Source: Sphingobacterium spiritivorum ATCC 33861 (GTDB lineage Bacteria; Bacteroidota; Bacteroidia; Sphingobacteriales; Sphingobacteriaceae). From it: a stretch of DNA of 64,000 nucleotides. Under the pieces are notes generated by a model. That model was given only the letters and a program-made list of their open reading frames with translations. It was not told the DNA's origin and did no database searches. The DNA lies in NCBI RefSeq assembly GCF_000143765.1, contig NZ_GL379771.1, forward strand, positions 930,001 to 994,000, in the 5' to 3' direction. The position numbers and the translations under genes are program-made. Positions 45,806 to 54,175 of this stretch are shown piece after piece; position 1 is the first letter of the stretch; every line of letters begins with the position of its first letter.

Positions 45806-46846
45806 TTACTTTTTAAAAGCATTCCAACCCTGAGCAGTTAAAGGATATACATTTCCGGATTTGGAAATCATTTCATACCCAGCATTTGGTTCGGTAATAT
45901 ATCCGATAACTGTTATATCTGGAAGATTTCTAAGTTTATCATATGCTGACTGTGGAACTGTAAACAACAATTCATAATCTTCCCCTCCGTTTAATGCACA
46001 AACAGTAGGATCTAAACCAAATTCACGGGCAGTATCATATGTCATCTGATCTAACGGAATTTTGTCTTCATATAATTTACATCCTTTATCAGACTGTTTA
46101 CAGATATGAATGATCTCCGAAGCCAGACCATCTGATACATCTATCATAGCATTTGGTTTGATATCCAGGCTATCTAATAGTTGAACAATATCTTTACGGG
46201 CCTCAGGTTTCAACTGACGCTCGATGATATAATCTTTTCCTTCCAAATCCGGCTGAATTTTAGGATTATCTAAAAATACCTGCTTTTCACGCTCCAGAAT
46301 CTGCAATCCTACATAAGCAGCTCCGAGATCTCCGGAAACACAAAGTAGATCACCTTCCTGAGCACCTGAACGATAAGCTATTCTGTCTTCATCTGCGTAT
46401 CCTATACTCGTTACAGAGATAATTAATCCCTGAGCAGAAGCTGAAGTATCTCCGCCTACAAGATCTACATTGAATTTTTTACAGGCAATCAATGCTCCTT
46501 CATAGATTTCTTCAACTGCTTCTAAAGGAAATTTAGAGGATAATCCTATTGAAAAAGTGATCTGAGAGGCTATACCATTCATTGCATATATATCACTCAG
46601 ATTTACCTGTACAGCTTTGTATCCCAGGTGTTTAAGCGGAACATAACGCAGATCAAAATGAATTCCTTCTAACAATAAGTCAGTAGAAATAAGTGTTTTC
46701 TTATTTGAAAAATCCAATACAGCTGCATCATCCCCTATTCCTTTTATTGTAGACTTTTCGTTCAGTTCCACATGTTTGGTTAAGTGTTCAATTAAACCAA
46801 ATTCACCCATCTGATCCAGATTTGTTCTTTCTGTATTTTCAAACAT
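45806..46846 (-). CDS. thiL: Thiamine-monophosphate kinase
   Basis: This 346-residue protein is ThiL, which phosphorylates thiamine monophosphate to the diphosphate. It shows IGDDAAVLDFSNKKTLISTD, VNLSDIYAMNG, VGGDTSASAQGL and DVSDGLASEIIHIC. Product thiamine diphosphate is the cofactor of the neighbouring Dxs. It is convergent with scpA. nadA lies upstream on the same strand with a gap of about 37 bases and may be co-transcribed. Confidence 0.96.
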   Translation of the reverse strand: MFENTERTNLDQMGEFGLIEHLTKHVELNEKSTIKGIGDDAAVLDFSNKKTLISTDLLLEGIHFDLRYVPLKHLGYKAVQVNLSDIYAMNGIASQITFSIGLSSKFPLEAVEEIYEGALIACKKFNVDLVGGDTSASAQGLIISVTSIGYADEDRIAYRSGAQEGDLLCVSGDLGAAYVGLQILEREKQVFLDNPKIQPDLEGKDYIIERQLKPEARKDIVQLLDSLDIKPNAMIDVSDGLASEIIHICKQSDKGCKLYEDKIPLDQMTYDTAREFGLDPTVCALNGGEDYELLFTVPQSAYDKLRNLPDITVIGYITEPNAGYEMISKSGNVYPLTAQGWNAFKK

Positions 46847-46883
46847 TCTGTAATGTTAAAATTAAAAATTATATCAGTTAAGC

Positions 46884-47882
46884 TTACAATCCTAATCTTT
46901 CTGAAATCTCCAGCATACGTTCAATCGGCTTTTGAGCCCGTAAAATAACGTCTTCCGGAAGTGTAATTTCAGGAGATTCAAACTTGAGACAGTTGTAAAG
47001 TTTTTCTAAAGTATTAAGCTTCATGTGCGGGCAATCGTTACATGCACATGCATTATTCGGAGGTGCCGGAATAAAAGTCTTTTCGAGACTCGCTTTTTGC
47101 ATCTGATGAATAATACCGGATTCAGTAGCAACGATATAAACCTGCGACGGATCATTCATTGTAAATTTGAGCATACCAGAAGTAGATCCTACATAATCAG
47201 CACCTGCTAAAATATGATCCTCACACTCCGGATGTGCAATAAACTTAGCATCCGGATATTCAATGCGCAAAGCATCAATTTTATCCTGCGAAAAAATCTC
47301 ATGTACCATACATGCACCGTTCCACAAGATCAGATCTCTGCCCGTCTTCTTTTTAACATAAGCACCCAGATTGCGATCCGGACCAAAAATTATTTTTTGA
47401 TCTAAAGGAAGGCTTTCTACGATCTGCACCGCATTACTGGAAGTACATACAATGTCTGATAGCGCTTTAAGCTCAGCTGTACAGTTTACATAAGTTATGA
47501 CCAGGTGATCAGGATATTTCTCTTTAAACTTGGCAAACAAATGAGGAGGACAACTATCTGATAATGAACATCCTGCCTTCAGATCGGGTAATAATACCTT
47601 TTTTGAAGGGGATAATATCTTAGCCGTTTCAGCCATAAAGTGCACACCAGCAAACACAATCACATCTGCATCTGTCTTGGCAGCCTGTTGGGAAAGTCCC
47701 AAACTATCGCCTATATAATCCGCAATATCCTGAATTTCAGACTCTTGGTAATAATGAGCCAGAATAACAGCATTCTTTTCCTTTTTGAGGCGATTAATTT
47801 CTTCTACGAGATCAATTGTCGGATCAATAGCAACATCTATGTATCCTTTTGCTTCCAGATCTCTTTCATAAGTAATATTCAT
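46884..47882 (-). CDS. nadA: Quinolinate synthase A
   Basis: This 332-residue protein is NadA, which condenses iminoaspartate with dihydroxyacetone phosphate to form quinolinate using a 4Fe-4S cluster. Cysteines appear in [15 protein letters not shown] and CACNDCPHM. Motifs [20 protein letters not shown] and [15 protein letters not shown] are typical. It diverges from nadB across the candidate oriC. Together they make quinolinate, and nadD at 30.4-30.9 kb acts further along the NAD path. Confidence 0.97.
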   Translation of the reverse strand: MNITYERDLEAKGYIDVAIDPTIDLVEEINRLKKEKNAVILAHYYQESEIQDIADYIGDSLGLSQQAAKTDADVIVFAGVHFMAETAKILSPSKKVLLPDLKAGCSLSDSCPPHLFAKFKEKYPDHLVITYVNCTAELKALSDIVCTSSNAVQIVESLPLDQKIIFGPDRNLGAYVKKKTGRDLILWNGACMVHEIFSQDKIDALRIEYPDAKFIAHPECEDHILAGADYVGSTSGMLKFTMNDPSQVYIVATESGIIHQMQKASLEKTFIPAPPNNACACNDCPHMKLNTLEKLYNCLKFESPEITLPEDVILRAQKPIERMLEISERLGL

Positions 47883-48084
47883 TTCCGTGTTGATAAAATT
47901 TAAGTCAACGATTCAGACGGTATCACTTCACAAAAGTAGCGAAAGAATTTGAAACGAAATCCACATTCCCTTTTTTCAATAATTAATAACTCTTTTTATA
48001 AAAAGGAGACTTATTGTTTATTAGTGTGTGGAAAATGGGGAAAGTTTTGAGAATTTATATTTGCGATTGTTACTTTTAACATAG

Positions 48085-48103
48085 TTATCCACATTTATTC
48101 ACA
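48085..48103 (+). promoter_or_regulatory. Tandem DnaA boxes, pair 1
   Basis: TTATCCACA at 48085-48093 and TTATTCACA at 48095-48103 lie on the same strand, one base apart, giving a 10-base repeat. Confidence 0.7.
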
Positions 48104-48299
48104 TCTAAAGTTTATAAATAGAGCTGATTTTCAGATATATGAAAATTGTCCGTTTTGGTTTTCCATATTTCAGTGTGAATTGTTTGTTGTTTATATTTTG
48201 TTAATAATGGGGTAAAGTTGTGGTTATAATTTGTTCACAATGGCTCGATTTTTTGTGGAAATGTGGAATAAAAAATAGTTTTCATTTTTAATTCACCAT

Positions 48300-48319
48300 T
48301 TATCTACACGTTATCCACA
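48300..48319 (+). promoter_or_regulatory. Tandem DnaA boxes, pair 2
   Basis: TTATCTACA at 48300-48308 and TTATCCACA at 48311-48319 lie on the same strand, two bases apart. The sequence just after is AT-rich, as for an unwinding region. Confidence 0.7.
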
Positions 48320-48373
48320 TATTTTGTTAATTTGTTATCTGAAAAACTTGATTTTTAATACGCATTAGTATTT

Positions 48374-49966
48374 ATGGGAGATCGCAAGGTTGATTTTTTG
48401 ATTATTGGTTCCGGAATTGCTGGTTTGAGCTTTGCTTTGAAGGCTGCAAAAAAAGGTAAAGTATTGATAGTCACTAAGTCTAATGAAGATGAGTCTAATA
48501 CCAAATATGCACAGGGCGGTGTAGCTGCCGTTGTGGATAAGTCTGATAGCTTTGATAAGCATATACTTGATACTCAGATAGCTGGGGATGGATTATGCCA
48601 TGTGGAAATTGTGGAAAACGTTGTTAGGGAAGGACCGGAACGTATTGCGGAGCTTATTGCATACGGAACTAACTTCGATAAGGTGGATGATGACAGTTAT
48701 GATCTGGCAAAAGAAGGTGGCCATTCCAAACACCGTATTTTGCACTATAAAGATATAACAGGGTATGAAATTGAACGTGCTTTACTTGCTAAAGTACATC
48801 AGGATCCTAATATTGAGATACTTACACATTATTTCGCAGTCGATTTAATTACGCAGCACCATTTAGGTGAATTTGTGGATAAAAAATCAGACGATATTAA
48901 GTGTTTTGGTATTTATGCGCTGAATACAAAGAATCACCGTATTGAAAAGATTTTGAGCCGGATTACCTTAATGGCTTCCGGAGGTGCGGGACATGTGTAC
49001 TCCAGTACTACTAATCCTACTATAGCTACAGGCGATGGTATAGCTATGGTCTACCGTGCGAAAGGTAAAGTACGTAATATGGAGTTTATTCAGTTCCATC
49101 CTACAGCACTTTATAACCCCAGTCAATATCCGGCATTTCTTGTTTCAGAGGCTGTACGCGGTTTTGGCGGGATTCTGCGACGTGTTTCAGGTGAGTCCTT
49201 TATGGAGGAGTATGATGAACGCGGGTCGTTGGCACCGCGTGATATCGTGGCAAGAGCAATAGATGCTGAGATGAAAAAGTCAGGTATCGATTATGTATAC
49301 CTGGATATTACGATGCGTAGTAAGGAGGATATCTTAGCGCATTTTCCAAATATCTATGAGAAATGTTTATCCATAGGATTGGATATGACGAAAGATTATA
49401 TTCCTGTATCTCCGGCTGCTCATTATTTATGTGGTGGAATTCTTGTAGATGCATACGGGCGTAGTACTATTAATAATCTGTACGCATGTGGTGAATGTTC
49501 TTCCACTGGTCTTCATGGTGCTAACAGATTAGCTTCCAATTCATTACTGGAAGCGGCTGTATATGCTCACCGGATATGGCTGGATGCTGCAGAGAAATTA
49601 GAAGATATTGATTTTCAGGATAATATACCTGATTGGGATGATTCCAATACAAGTTTATCGAATGAGGATATTCTGGTTTCTCACAATCTTCGGGAGACAC
49701 AAAAAGTGATGTCTGATTATGTTGGCATTGTACGTTCTGACTTCAGATTGGATCGTGCATTCAGAAGACTCGGATTTTTGTATGATGAGACAGAGGAGTT
49801 TTATAAGCATACCAAATTATCTGTACCACTTTGTGAATTGAGAAACGTTATTCAGGTTGCTTTTTTGGTTATTAAGTCAGCTCAGGATCGCAAAGAAAGC
49901 AGAGGATTGCATTATTCAACGGATTATCCTTATCATGCTGATGTATTAAAGGACACTATATTTTAG
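48374..49966 (+). CDS. nadB: L-aspartate oxidase
   Basis: This 530-residue flavoprotein is NadB, which oxidises aspartate to iminoaspartate for NadA. The FAD motif LIIGSGIAGLSFALKAAKKG, the NTKYAQGGVAAV motif and FIQFHPTALY are present, along with a succinate dehydrogenase-like C-terminal domain. It diverges from nadA across the proposed origin and is seven bases ahead of the carbonic anhydrase gene, which is probably in the same transcript. Confidence 0.96.
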   Translation: MGDRKVDFLIIGSGIAGLSFALKAAKKGKVLIVTKSNEDESNTKYAQGGVAAVVDKSDSFDKHILDTQIAGDGLCHVEIVENVVREGPERIAELIAYGTNFDKVDDDSYDLAKEGGHSKHRILHYKDITGYEIERALLAKVHQDPNIEILTHYFAVDLITQHHLGEFVDKKSDDIKCFGIYALNTKNHRIEKILSRITLMASGGAGHVYSSTTNPTIATGDGIAMVYRAKGKVRNMEFIQFHPTALYNPSQYPAFLVSEAVRGFGGILRRVSGESFMEEYDERGSLAPRDIVARAIDAEMKKSGIDYVYLDITMRSKEDILAHFPNIYEKCLSIGLDMTKDYIPVSPAAHYLCGGILVDAYGRSTINNLYACGECSSTGLHGANRLASNSLLEAAVYAHRIWLDAAEKLEDIDFQDNIPDWDDSNTSLSNEDILVSHNLRETQKVMSDYVGIVRSDFRLDRAFRRLGFLYDETEEFYKHTKLSVPLCELRNVIQVAFLVIKSAQDRKESRGLHYSTDYPYHADVLKDTIF

Positions 49967-49973
49967 AACGTAT

Positions 49974-50489
49974 ATGGCTGTTATATTACCTGTTAAGGAT
50001 AAATATCCCCAATATCCGGAAGATTGCTTTATAGCGCCTAATGCGACCATTGTAGGCGATGTAGTTATGGGGGATAAGTGTTCGGTATGGTTTAATGCCG
50101 TGATCAGAGGTGACGTAAACTATATCCGTATAGGAGCATATACCAATATCCAGGATGGTGCTGTGATTCATTGTACTTACCAAAAGAATGGAACGGATAT
50201 AGGAAGTTATGTCAATATAGGTCATCAGGCAATGGTACACGGTTGTATAGTCAAAGATTATGTATTGATCGGTATGGGCGCCATTGTTATGGATAAGGCA
50301 ATAGTAGAGAGTGAAGTTATTATTGCGGCAGGAGCCGTCGTACTCGAAAATACAATTTGTGAATCAGGCTATCTGTATGCAGGTGTACCTGCTAAAAAAA
50401 TAAAAGCGATAACTGATGAACAAAGAGAAATGTTACATCAGTTACCGCATAATTATGTGTTATATAGTTCCTGGTTTGAAAACAGTTAA
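49974..50489 (+). CDS. Gamma-class carbonic anhydrase family protein
   Basis: This 171-residue left-handed beta-helix protein has hexapeptide repeats and the three metal histidines in the DGAVIHCTYQ and NIGHQAMVHGC segments. This family includes active carbonic anhydrases and inactive homologues such as YrdA and PaaY. Activity cannot be decided from sequence. The gene is 7 bases after nadB. Its end overlaps the end of the convergent lipoprotein gene by 4 bases. Confidence 0.9.
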   Translation: MAVILPVKDKYPQYPEDCFIAPNATIVGDVVMGDKCSVWFNAVIRGDVNYIRIGAYTNIQDGAVIHCTYQKNGTDIGSYVNIGHQAMVHGCIVKDYVLIGMGAIVMDKAIVESEVIIAAGAVVLENTICESGYLYAGVPAKKIKAITDEQREMLHQLPHNYVLYSSWFENS

Positions 50490-52162
50490 TTTATATTGAC
50501 AGTTTCATTTTGTTCCCAGTTGGCACGTATCGTAAATGTTTTATTAAGATACCATATGTTCTCTGCCTGCTTTCTGGTCTTTACATCTGCAGGATCCCAT
50601 ACTCCATTCCTGTTGGCATCAAATATTACACGTAAGGAATATTTGCCTCCCGGAAATTTCTTGTAGGATATGGTGTTATTAGACCCTAGTATCTGCCTGT
50701 TAAATACTTTTTCTTTCTTGTCATCAATAAGTTCAACCACATATTGCATGGTACTGTCTGTATTGGTAAAATTAAAGTTTATATCACCGTAATTTTCGCT
50801 TTCATCCAATGTAAAATTGGTTTTGAGCTCCTTATTGTGATCCCCGAATAATCCCGTAAGGGCTTTTTCTTCTAATACTAATGTATAATTCCTTTTAGGT
50901 TTCCAGTTAAAACGAATGTGGTAAAGCTGATCATTAAGGGTATCCTTTTGTAATTGGAAATTAGTTCTGGCAACGCTATCTTCTGTTAGTTTGACTTTAG
51001 ACTTATCTATAGACGCTAAAGGTATTTTAGAAGTAACGGTGATGTGGGTAATCTTATCTACTTTATTATTTATATTGAGAACCGGTTGAATTTCTTTTTC
51101 AAACTTCATATTAACACCTTTTTTTATTAATACAGTGTCCATGACCGTATTATAATTACGTATCTCCAGTTTAAGAGAGTCAAAGTCAGTATTTTGAGTG
51201 TATATTAAGGCACTATCTTTATTTACGCCATAGCGTACATATTTGGATGCATCCAGTTCCTGAGGAGATAATATTTTCACAGCCGGGTCAAGCAATGGCC
51301 GGTTAAATACCAACTGTACTCCCCCATCCTTTTCCAGTTTCTTTTCACCGGTTCTGAATTTATCAGGATAGGGTTTAGTAAATTCCAGCTTAATATTACT
51401 GGTATCTTTCCTTAATACGATGCTGTCATTGAGAAATCCGATCCAGTCATCCGTACTTTCATATATGCGATTACTGCTTTTCTCTTTCAAAGCATATATA
51501 CGGTATGTATCTTCCCTCAGGTTATTGAATTTGAAATTACCAGCTGTATCTACAGCTGTAAATATGTTCGCTTTACGCTTTCCGAATATGCTATCCTGGC
51601 GTGTGGGAATCAGAATTACCATAACATCTTTGTCCTCATTCTTCATATCGAGACTCTTCGTATAGCCGTTAAGAACCGATCCGGATATAGACAGGGAATC
51701 CAGCTCATTACCTGTCGCAAATACATACGAATAGTTGGGAAGCGGATTACCTTCATTGTAATCGACAAGCCCTTTTCCAAAATGAATCGTATAAGTGGTA
51801 TTTTCTTCTAATGAATCTGGTAATGTTATTTCGAGATTCTTTTTCTTGATTTTATATTCTGGTTGAGTATCTACATCCGGAGATATGCTGAATTCTTTAA
51901 ACTGACTGTTTAGTTTGACATACTCATCAAATTGCAAAACTATTTTTTTTGCTTTGAAATTCCGGCTATAATTTTTTGGTAGTTCACTTAATATTTTTGG
52001 AGGAAGTGAATCTTTTGGTCCGCCGGTAGGGTGTTGCATGTTGGCGCACTGAATCGTACTTAAAATAAGAAGACAAAAAAACGAGAAAATTACCACTTTT
52101 TGAAATAAGGTGTTTTTTATCGATTCTGAGCGACTTTTATCTTTTTTGGATGTTTGTATCAT
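50486..52162 (-). CDS. Ig-like domain lipoprotein
   Basis: This 558-residue protein has a signal segment with lipobox STIQC at Cys39. It then has the start of a bacterial Ig-like domain of the SbsA type (PTGGPKDSLPPKILSELPKN). The remaining body is beta-rich. A late DANRNGVWDPADVKTRKQAE resembles a carboxypeptidase-regulatory-like fold. It is likely a surface or periplasmic lipoprotein of unknown function. It has no partner gene in the immediate area. Confidence 0.85.
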   Translation of the reverse strand: MIQTSKKDKSRSESIKNTLFQKVVIFSFFCLLILSTIQCANMQHPTGGPKDSLPPKILSELPKNYSRNFKAKKIVLQFDEYVKLNSQFKEFSISPDVDTQPEYKIKKKNLEITLPDSLEENTTYTIHFGKGLVDYNEGNPLPNYSYVFATGNELDSLSISGSVLNGYTKSLDMKNEDKDVMVILIPTRQDSIFGKRKANIFTAVDTAGNFKFNNLREDTYRIYALKEKSSNRIYESTDDWIGFLNDSIVLRKDTSNIKLEFTKPYPDKFRTGEKKLEKDGGVQLVFNRPLLDPAVKILSPQELDASKYVRYGVNKDSALIYTQNTDFDSLKLEIRNYNTVMDTVLIKKGVNMKFEKEIQPVLNINNKVDKITHITVTSKIPLASIDKSKVKLTEDSVARTNFQLQKDTLNDQLYHIRFNWKPKRNYTLVLEEKALTGLFGDHNKELKTNFTLDESENYGDINFNFTNTDSTMQYVVELIDDKKEKVFNRQILGSNNTISYKKFPGGKYSLRVIFDANRNGVWDPADVKTRKQAENIWYLNKTFTIRANWEQNETVNIN

Positions 52163-52239
52163 AAAATTAAAAATATCTTCTTATATCCTTTTATTTTAAG
52201 CTTGTTATTTTTATAGCTAATGTATTGAATTACAATAGT

Positions 52240-54099
52240 TTAACTCATGTGCACCATTAAAACACTAATATCAGCTGGTGAAACACCCGAAATACGGGAT
52301 GCCTGTCCCAGTGTTCTTGGTTTGACCTTTAATAATTTTTGTCTGGCTTCTATAGAAAGTGAAGTTAGAGAATTGTAATCGAAATTCGGATTGATCTCTT
52401 TATCTTCCATTTTTTTCATACGGTTGACTATCTCCATTTCTTTTTCAAAATAGCTGTCGTATTTTACTTTTATTTCTGCCTGCTCTATTGTTTCTTTATC
52501 AAACTGGTTGAGATAGCTTTCAAAATCACTATCCGCTTTTTTGATATCATAAATATTAATCTGCGGTCTGCTTAATATATTAAACATTCTGGTTTTTTGC
52601 GAAACCGGAGAAGAGTTAAGATCTTCCAATACCGGATTAATGTGATCAGCTGTCACACTGTTTTGTCTTAAATACTCTACAATAGCATCTGAATTTTTTA
52701 TTTTTTCGTTTACTTTATTAAGTCTCTCCTCTCCTACCAGACCCAGTTTATAAGCCATTGGTGTAAGACGAATATCTGCATTATCCTGACGTAACAGTAA
52801 GCGGTGCTCTGCTCTGGATGTAAACATTCTATAAGGTTCTTCAGTTCCTTTTGTGACGAGGTCATCAATCAGAACACCTATATAAGATTCTGAACGTTTT
52901 AGCGTCAGTTCATGAAGATCATTTATTCTCTGGTGAGCATTTATACCTGCTATGAATCCCTGTGCTCCTGCCTCTTCGTATCCTGTAGTTCCATTTATTT
53001 GACCCGCAAAAAACAGGTGTTTTATACGCAGTGTTTCAAGTGTCAGATCCAATTGCATCGGTGGGAAGAAATCATATTCGATTGCATAACCCGGTCTGTA
53101 CATTCTGGCATTTTCAAATCCGGGTATCAGTTGCAAAGCTTTTTGTTGTACATCTTCAGGAAGAGAAGTAGAAAATCCATTAACGTATATTTCTACAGTA
53201 TTGAATCCTTCCGGTTCTACAAATATCTGATGTCTTTCGCGTTCTGCAAATCTGTTTATTTTGTCTTCTATGGATGGGCAATATCTGGGACCTAATCCTT
53301 TTATTCTTCCTGTAAACATTGGAGATCTTTCGAATCCTGTTTTCAGCATTTCATGAACTTTGTCATTAGTATAGGTTATCCAGCAGCATCTTTGTGCTGT
53401 AGGAATAGGGACATCCGTATAGGAAAATCTTCCTTTATTCTCATCTCCCCATTGCTCTTCCATTAGCTCATAATTGAGCGATCTGCCGTCTATACGGGGT
53501 GGCGTTCCGGTCTTCATTCTACCGGATTCAAAACCCAGACTTACCAGTTGTTCAGTGAGGCCTGTGGCTGCTTTCTCTCCTGTGCGCCCTCCGCCGAATT
53601 TCTTTTCTCCTATATGGATCACCCCGTTCAGGAAAGTTCCGTTTGTCAGAACTACTGCATCAGCTTCTATTCGTATTCCCAGAGAAGTAATGACTCCGGC
53701 AGCTTTATCACCTTCTACAATGACTTCTTTTACGGTGTCCTGCCACATGTCCAGATTGGGGATTGCTTCCAGTTGCATTCTCCATTCTTCTGCAAAGCGC
53801 ATTCTGTCATTTTGTGATCGCGGACTCCACATAGCAGGGCCTTTTGACAGGTTAAGCATTCTGAATTGTAGTGTGGATTTGTCTGCTATGATACCTGTGT
53901 ATCCACCCATAGCATCGATCTCTCTTACAATCTGACCCTTTGCTACACCCCCTATAGCAGGATTACAGCTCATCTGAGCGATGACACCCATATTCATGGT
54001 AATCAACAATACAGACGATCCCAGGTTCGCTGCTGCTGCTGCTGCTTCACATCCGGCATGACCGGCACCTACTACAATTACGTTATATTTCTTAAACAT
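52240..54099 (-). CDS. mnmG: tRNA uridine-5-carboxymethylaminomethyl modification enzyme MnmG (GidA)
   Basis: This 619-residue flavoprotein is MnmG, which with MnmE modifies U34 of several tRNAs. The FAD motif VVGAGHAGCEAAAAAANLGS, the SCNPAIGGVAKGQIVREIDA segment and GTPPRIDGRSLN are typical. In many bacteria mnmG lies next to oriC. Here it lies about 4 kb from the candidate oriC and directly beside two parS-like sites. Confidence 0.97.
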   Translation of the reverse strand: MFKKYNVIVVGAGHAGCEAAAAAANLGSSVLLITMNMGVIAQMSCNPAIGGVAKGQIVREIDAMGGYTGIIADKSTLQFRMLNLSKGPAMWSPRSQNDRMRFAEEWRMQLEAIPNLDMWQDTVKEVIVEGDKAAGVITSLGIRIEADAVVLTNGTFLNGVIHIGEKKFGGGRTGEKAATGLTEQLVSLGFESGRMKTGTPPRIDGRSLNYELMEEQWGDENKGRFSYTDVPIPTAQRCCWITYTNDKVHEMLKTGFERSPMFTGRIKGLGPRYCPSIEDKINRFAERERHQIFVEPEGFNTVEIYVNGFSTSLPEDVQQKALQLIPGFENARMYRPGYAIEYDFFPPMQLDLTLETLRIKHLFFAGQINGTTGYEEAGAQGFIAGINAHQRINDLHELTLKRSESYIGVLIDDLVTKGTEEPYRMFTSRAEHRLLLRQDNADIRLTPMAYKLGLVGEERLNKVNEKIKNSDAIVEYLRQNSVTADHINPVLEDLNSSPVSQKTRMFNILSRPQINIYDIKKADSDFESYLNQFDKETIEQAEIKVKYDSYFEKEMEIVNRMKKMEDKEINPNFDYNSLTSLSIEARQKLLKVKPRTLGQASRISGVSPADISVLMVHMS

Positions 54100-54107
54100 T
54101 TTATTTT

Positions 54108-54123
54108 AGTTTCACGTGGAACA
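54108..54123 (+). other. parS-like site 1 (upstream of mnmG)
   Basis: AGTTTCACGTGGAACA matches 15 of 16 positions of the parS consensus TGTTTCACGTGNAACA, the mismatch being the first base. The palindromic CACGTG core is intact. It lies between the mnmG start and the Uup gene, near the proposed origin. Confidence 0.7.
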
Positions 54124-54151
54124 ATCACTGCTTCACGATTATTTTATCTAT

Positions 54152-54167
54152 AGTTTCACGTGGAACG
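54152..54167 (+). other. parS-like site 2 (upstream of mnmG)
   Basis: AGTTTCACGTGGAACG shares 15 of its 16 bases with site 1, starts 44 bases further along and is in the same orientation. It has two mismatches to the consensus, at the first and last base. Confidence 0.65.
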
Positions 54168-54175
54168 CTTCCTTA

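Larger units (their letters stand above)
47883..48373. other. oriC: Candidate chromosomal replication origin (oriC), nadA-nadB intergenic
   Basis: This 491-base AT-rich gap contains two perfect TTATCCACA DnaA boxes (48085-48093, 48311-48319), each paired with a one-base variant (TTATTCACA at 48095-48103; TTATCTACA at 48300-48308) on the same strand. Several degenerate boxes occur on the other strand (TGTGGAAAA near 48027). A near-palindrome CTCTTTTTATAAAAAGGAG lies at 47990-48008. dnaA, dnaN, scpA and two parS-like sites are within 13 kb, and base skew flips around here. Inference: this is oriC. Confidence 0.7.
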
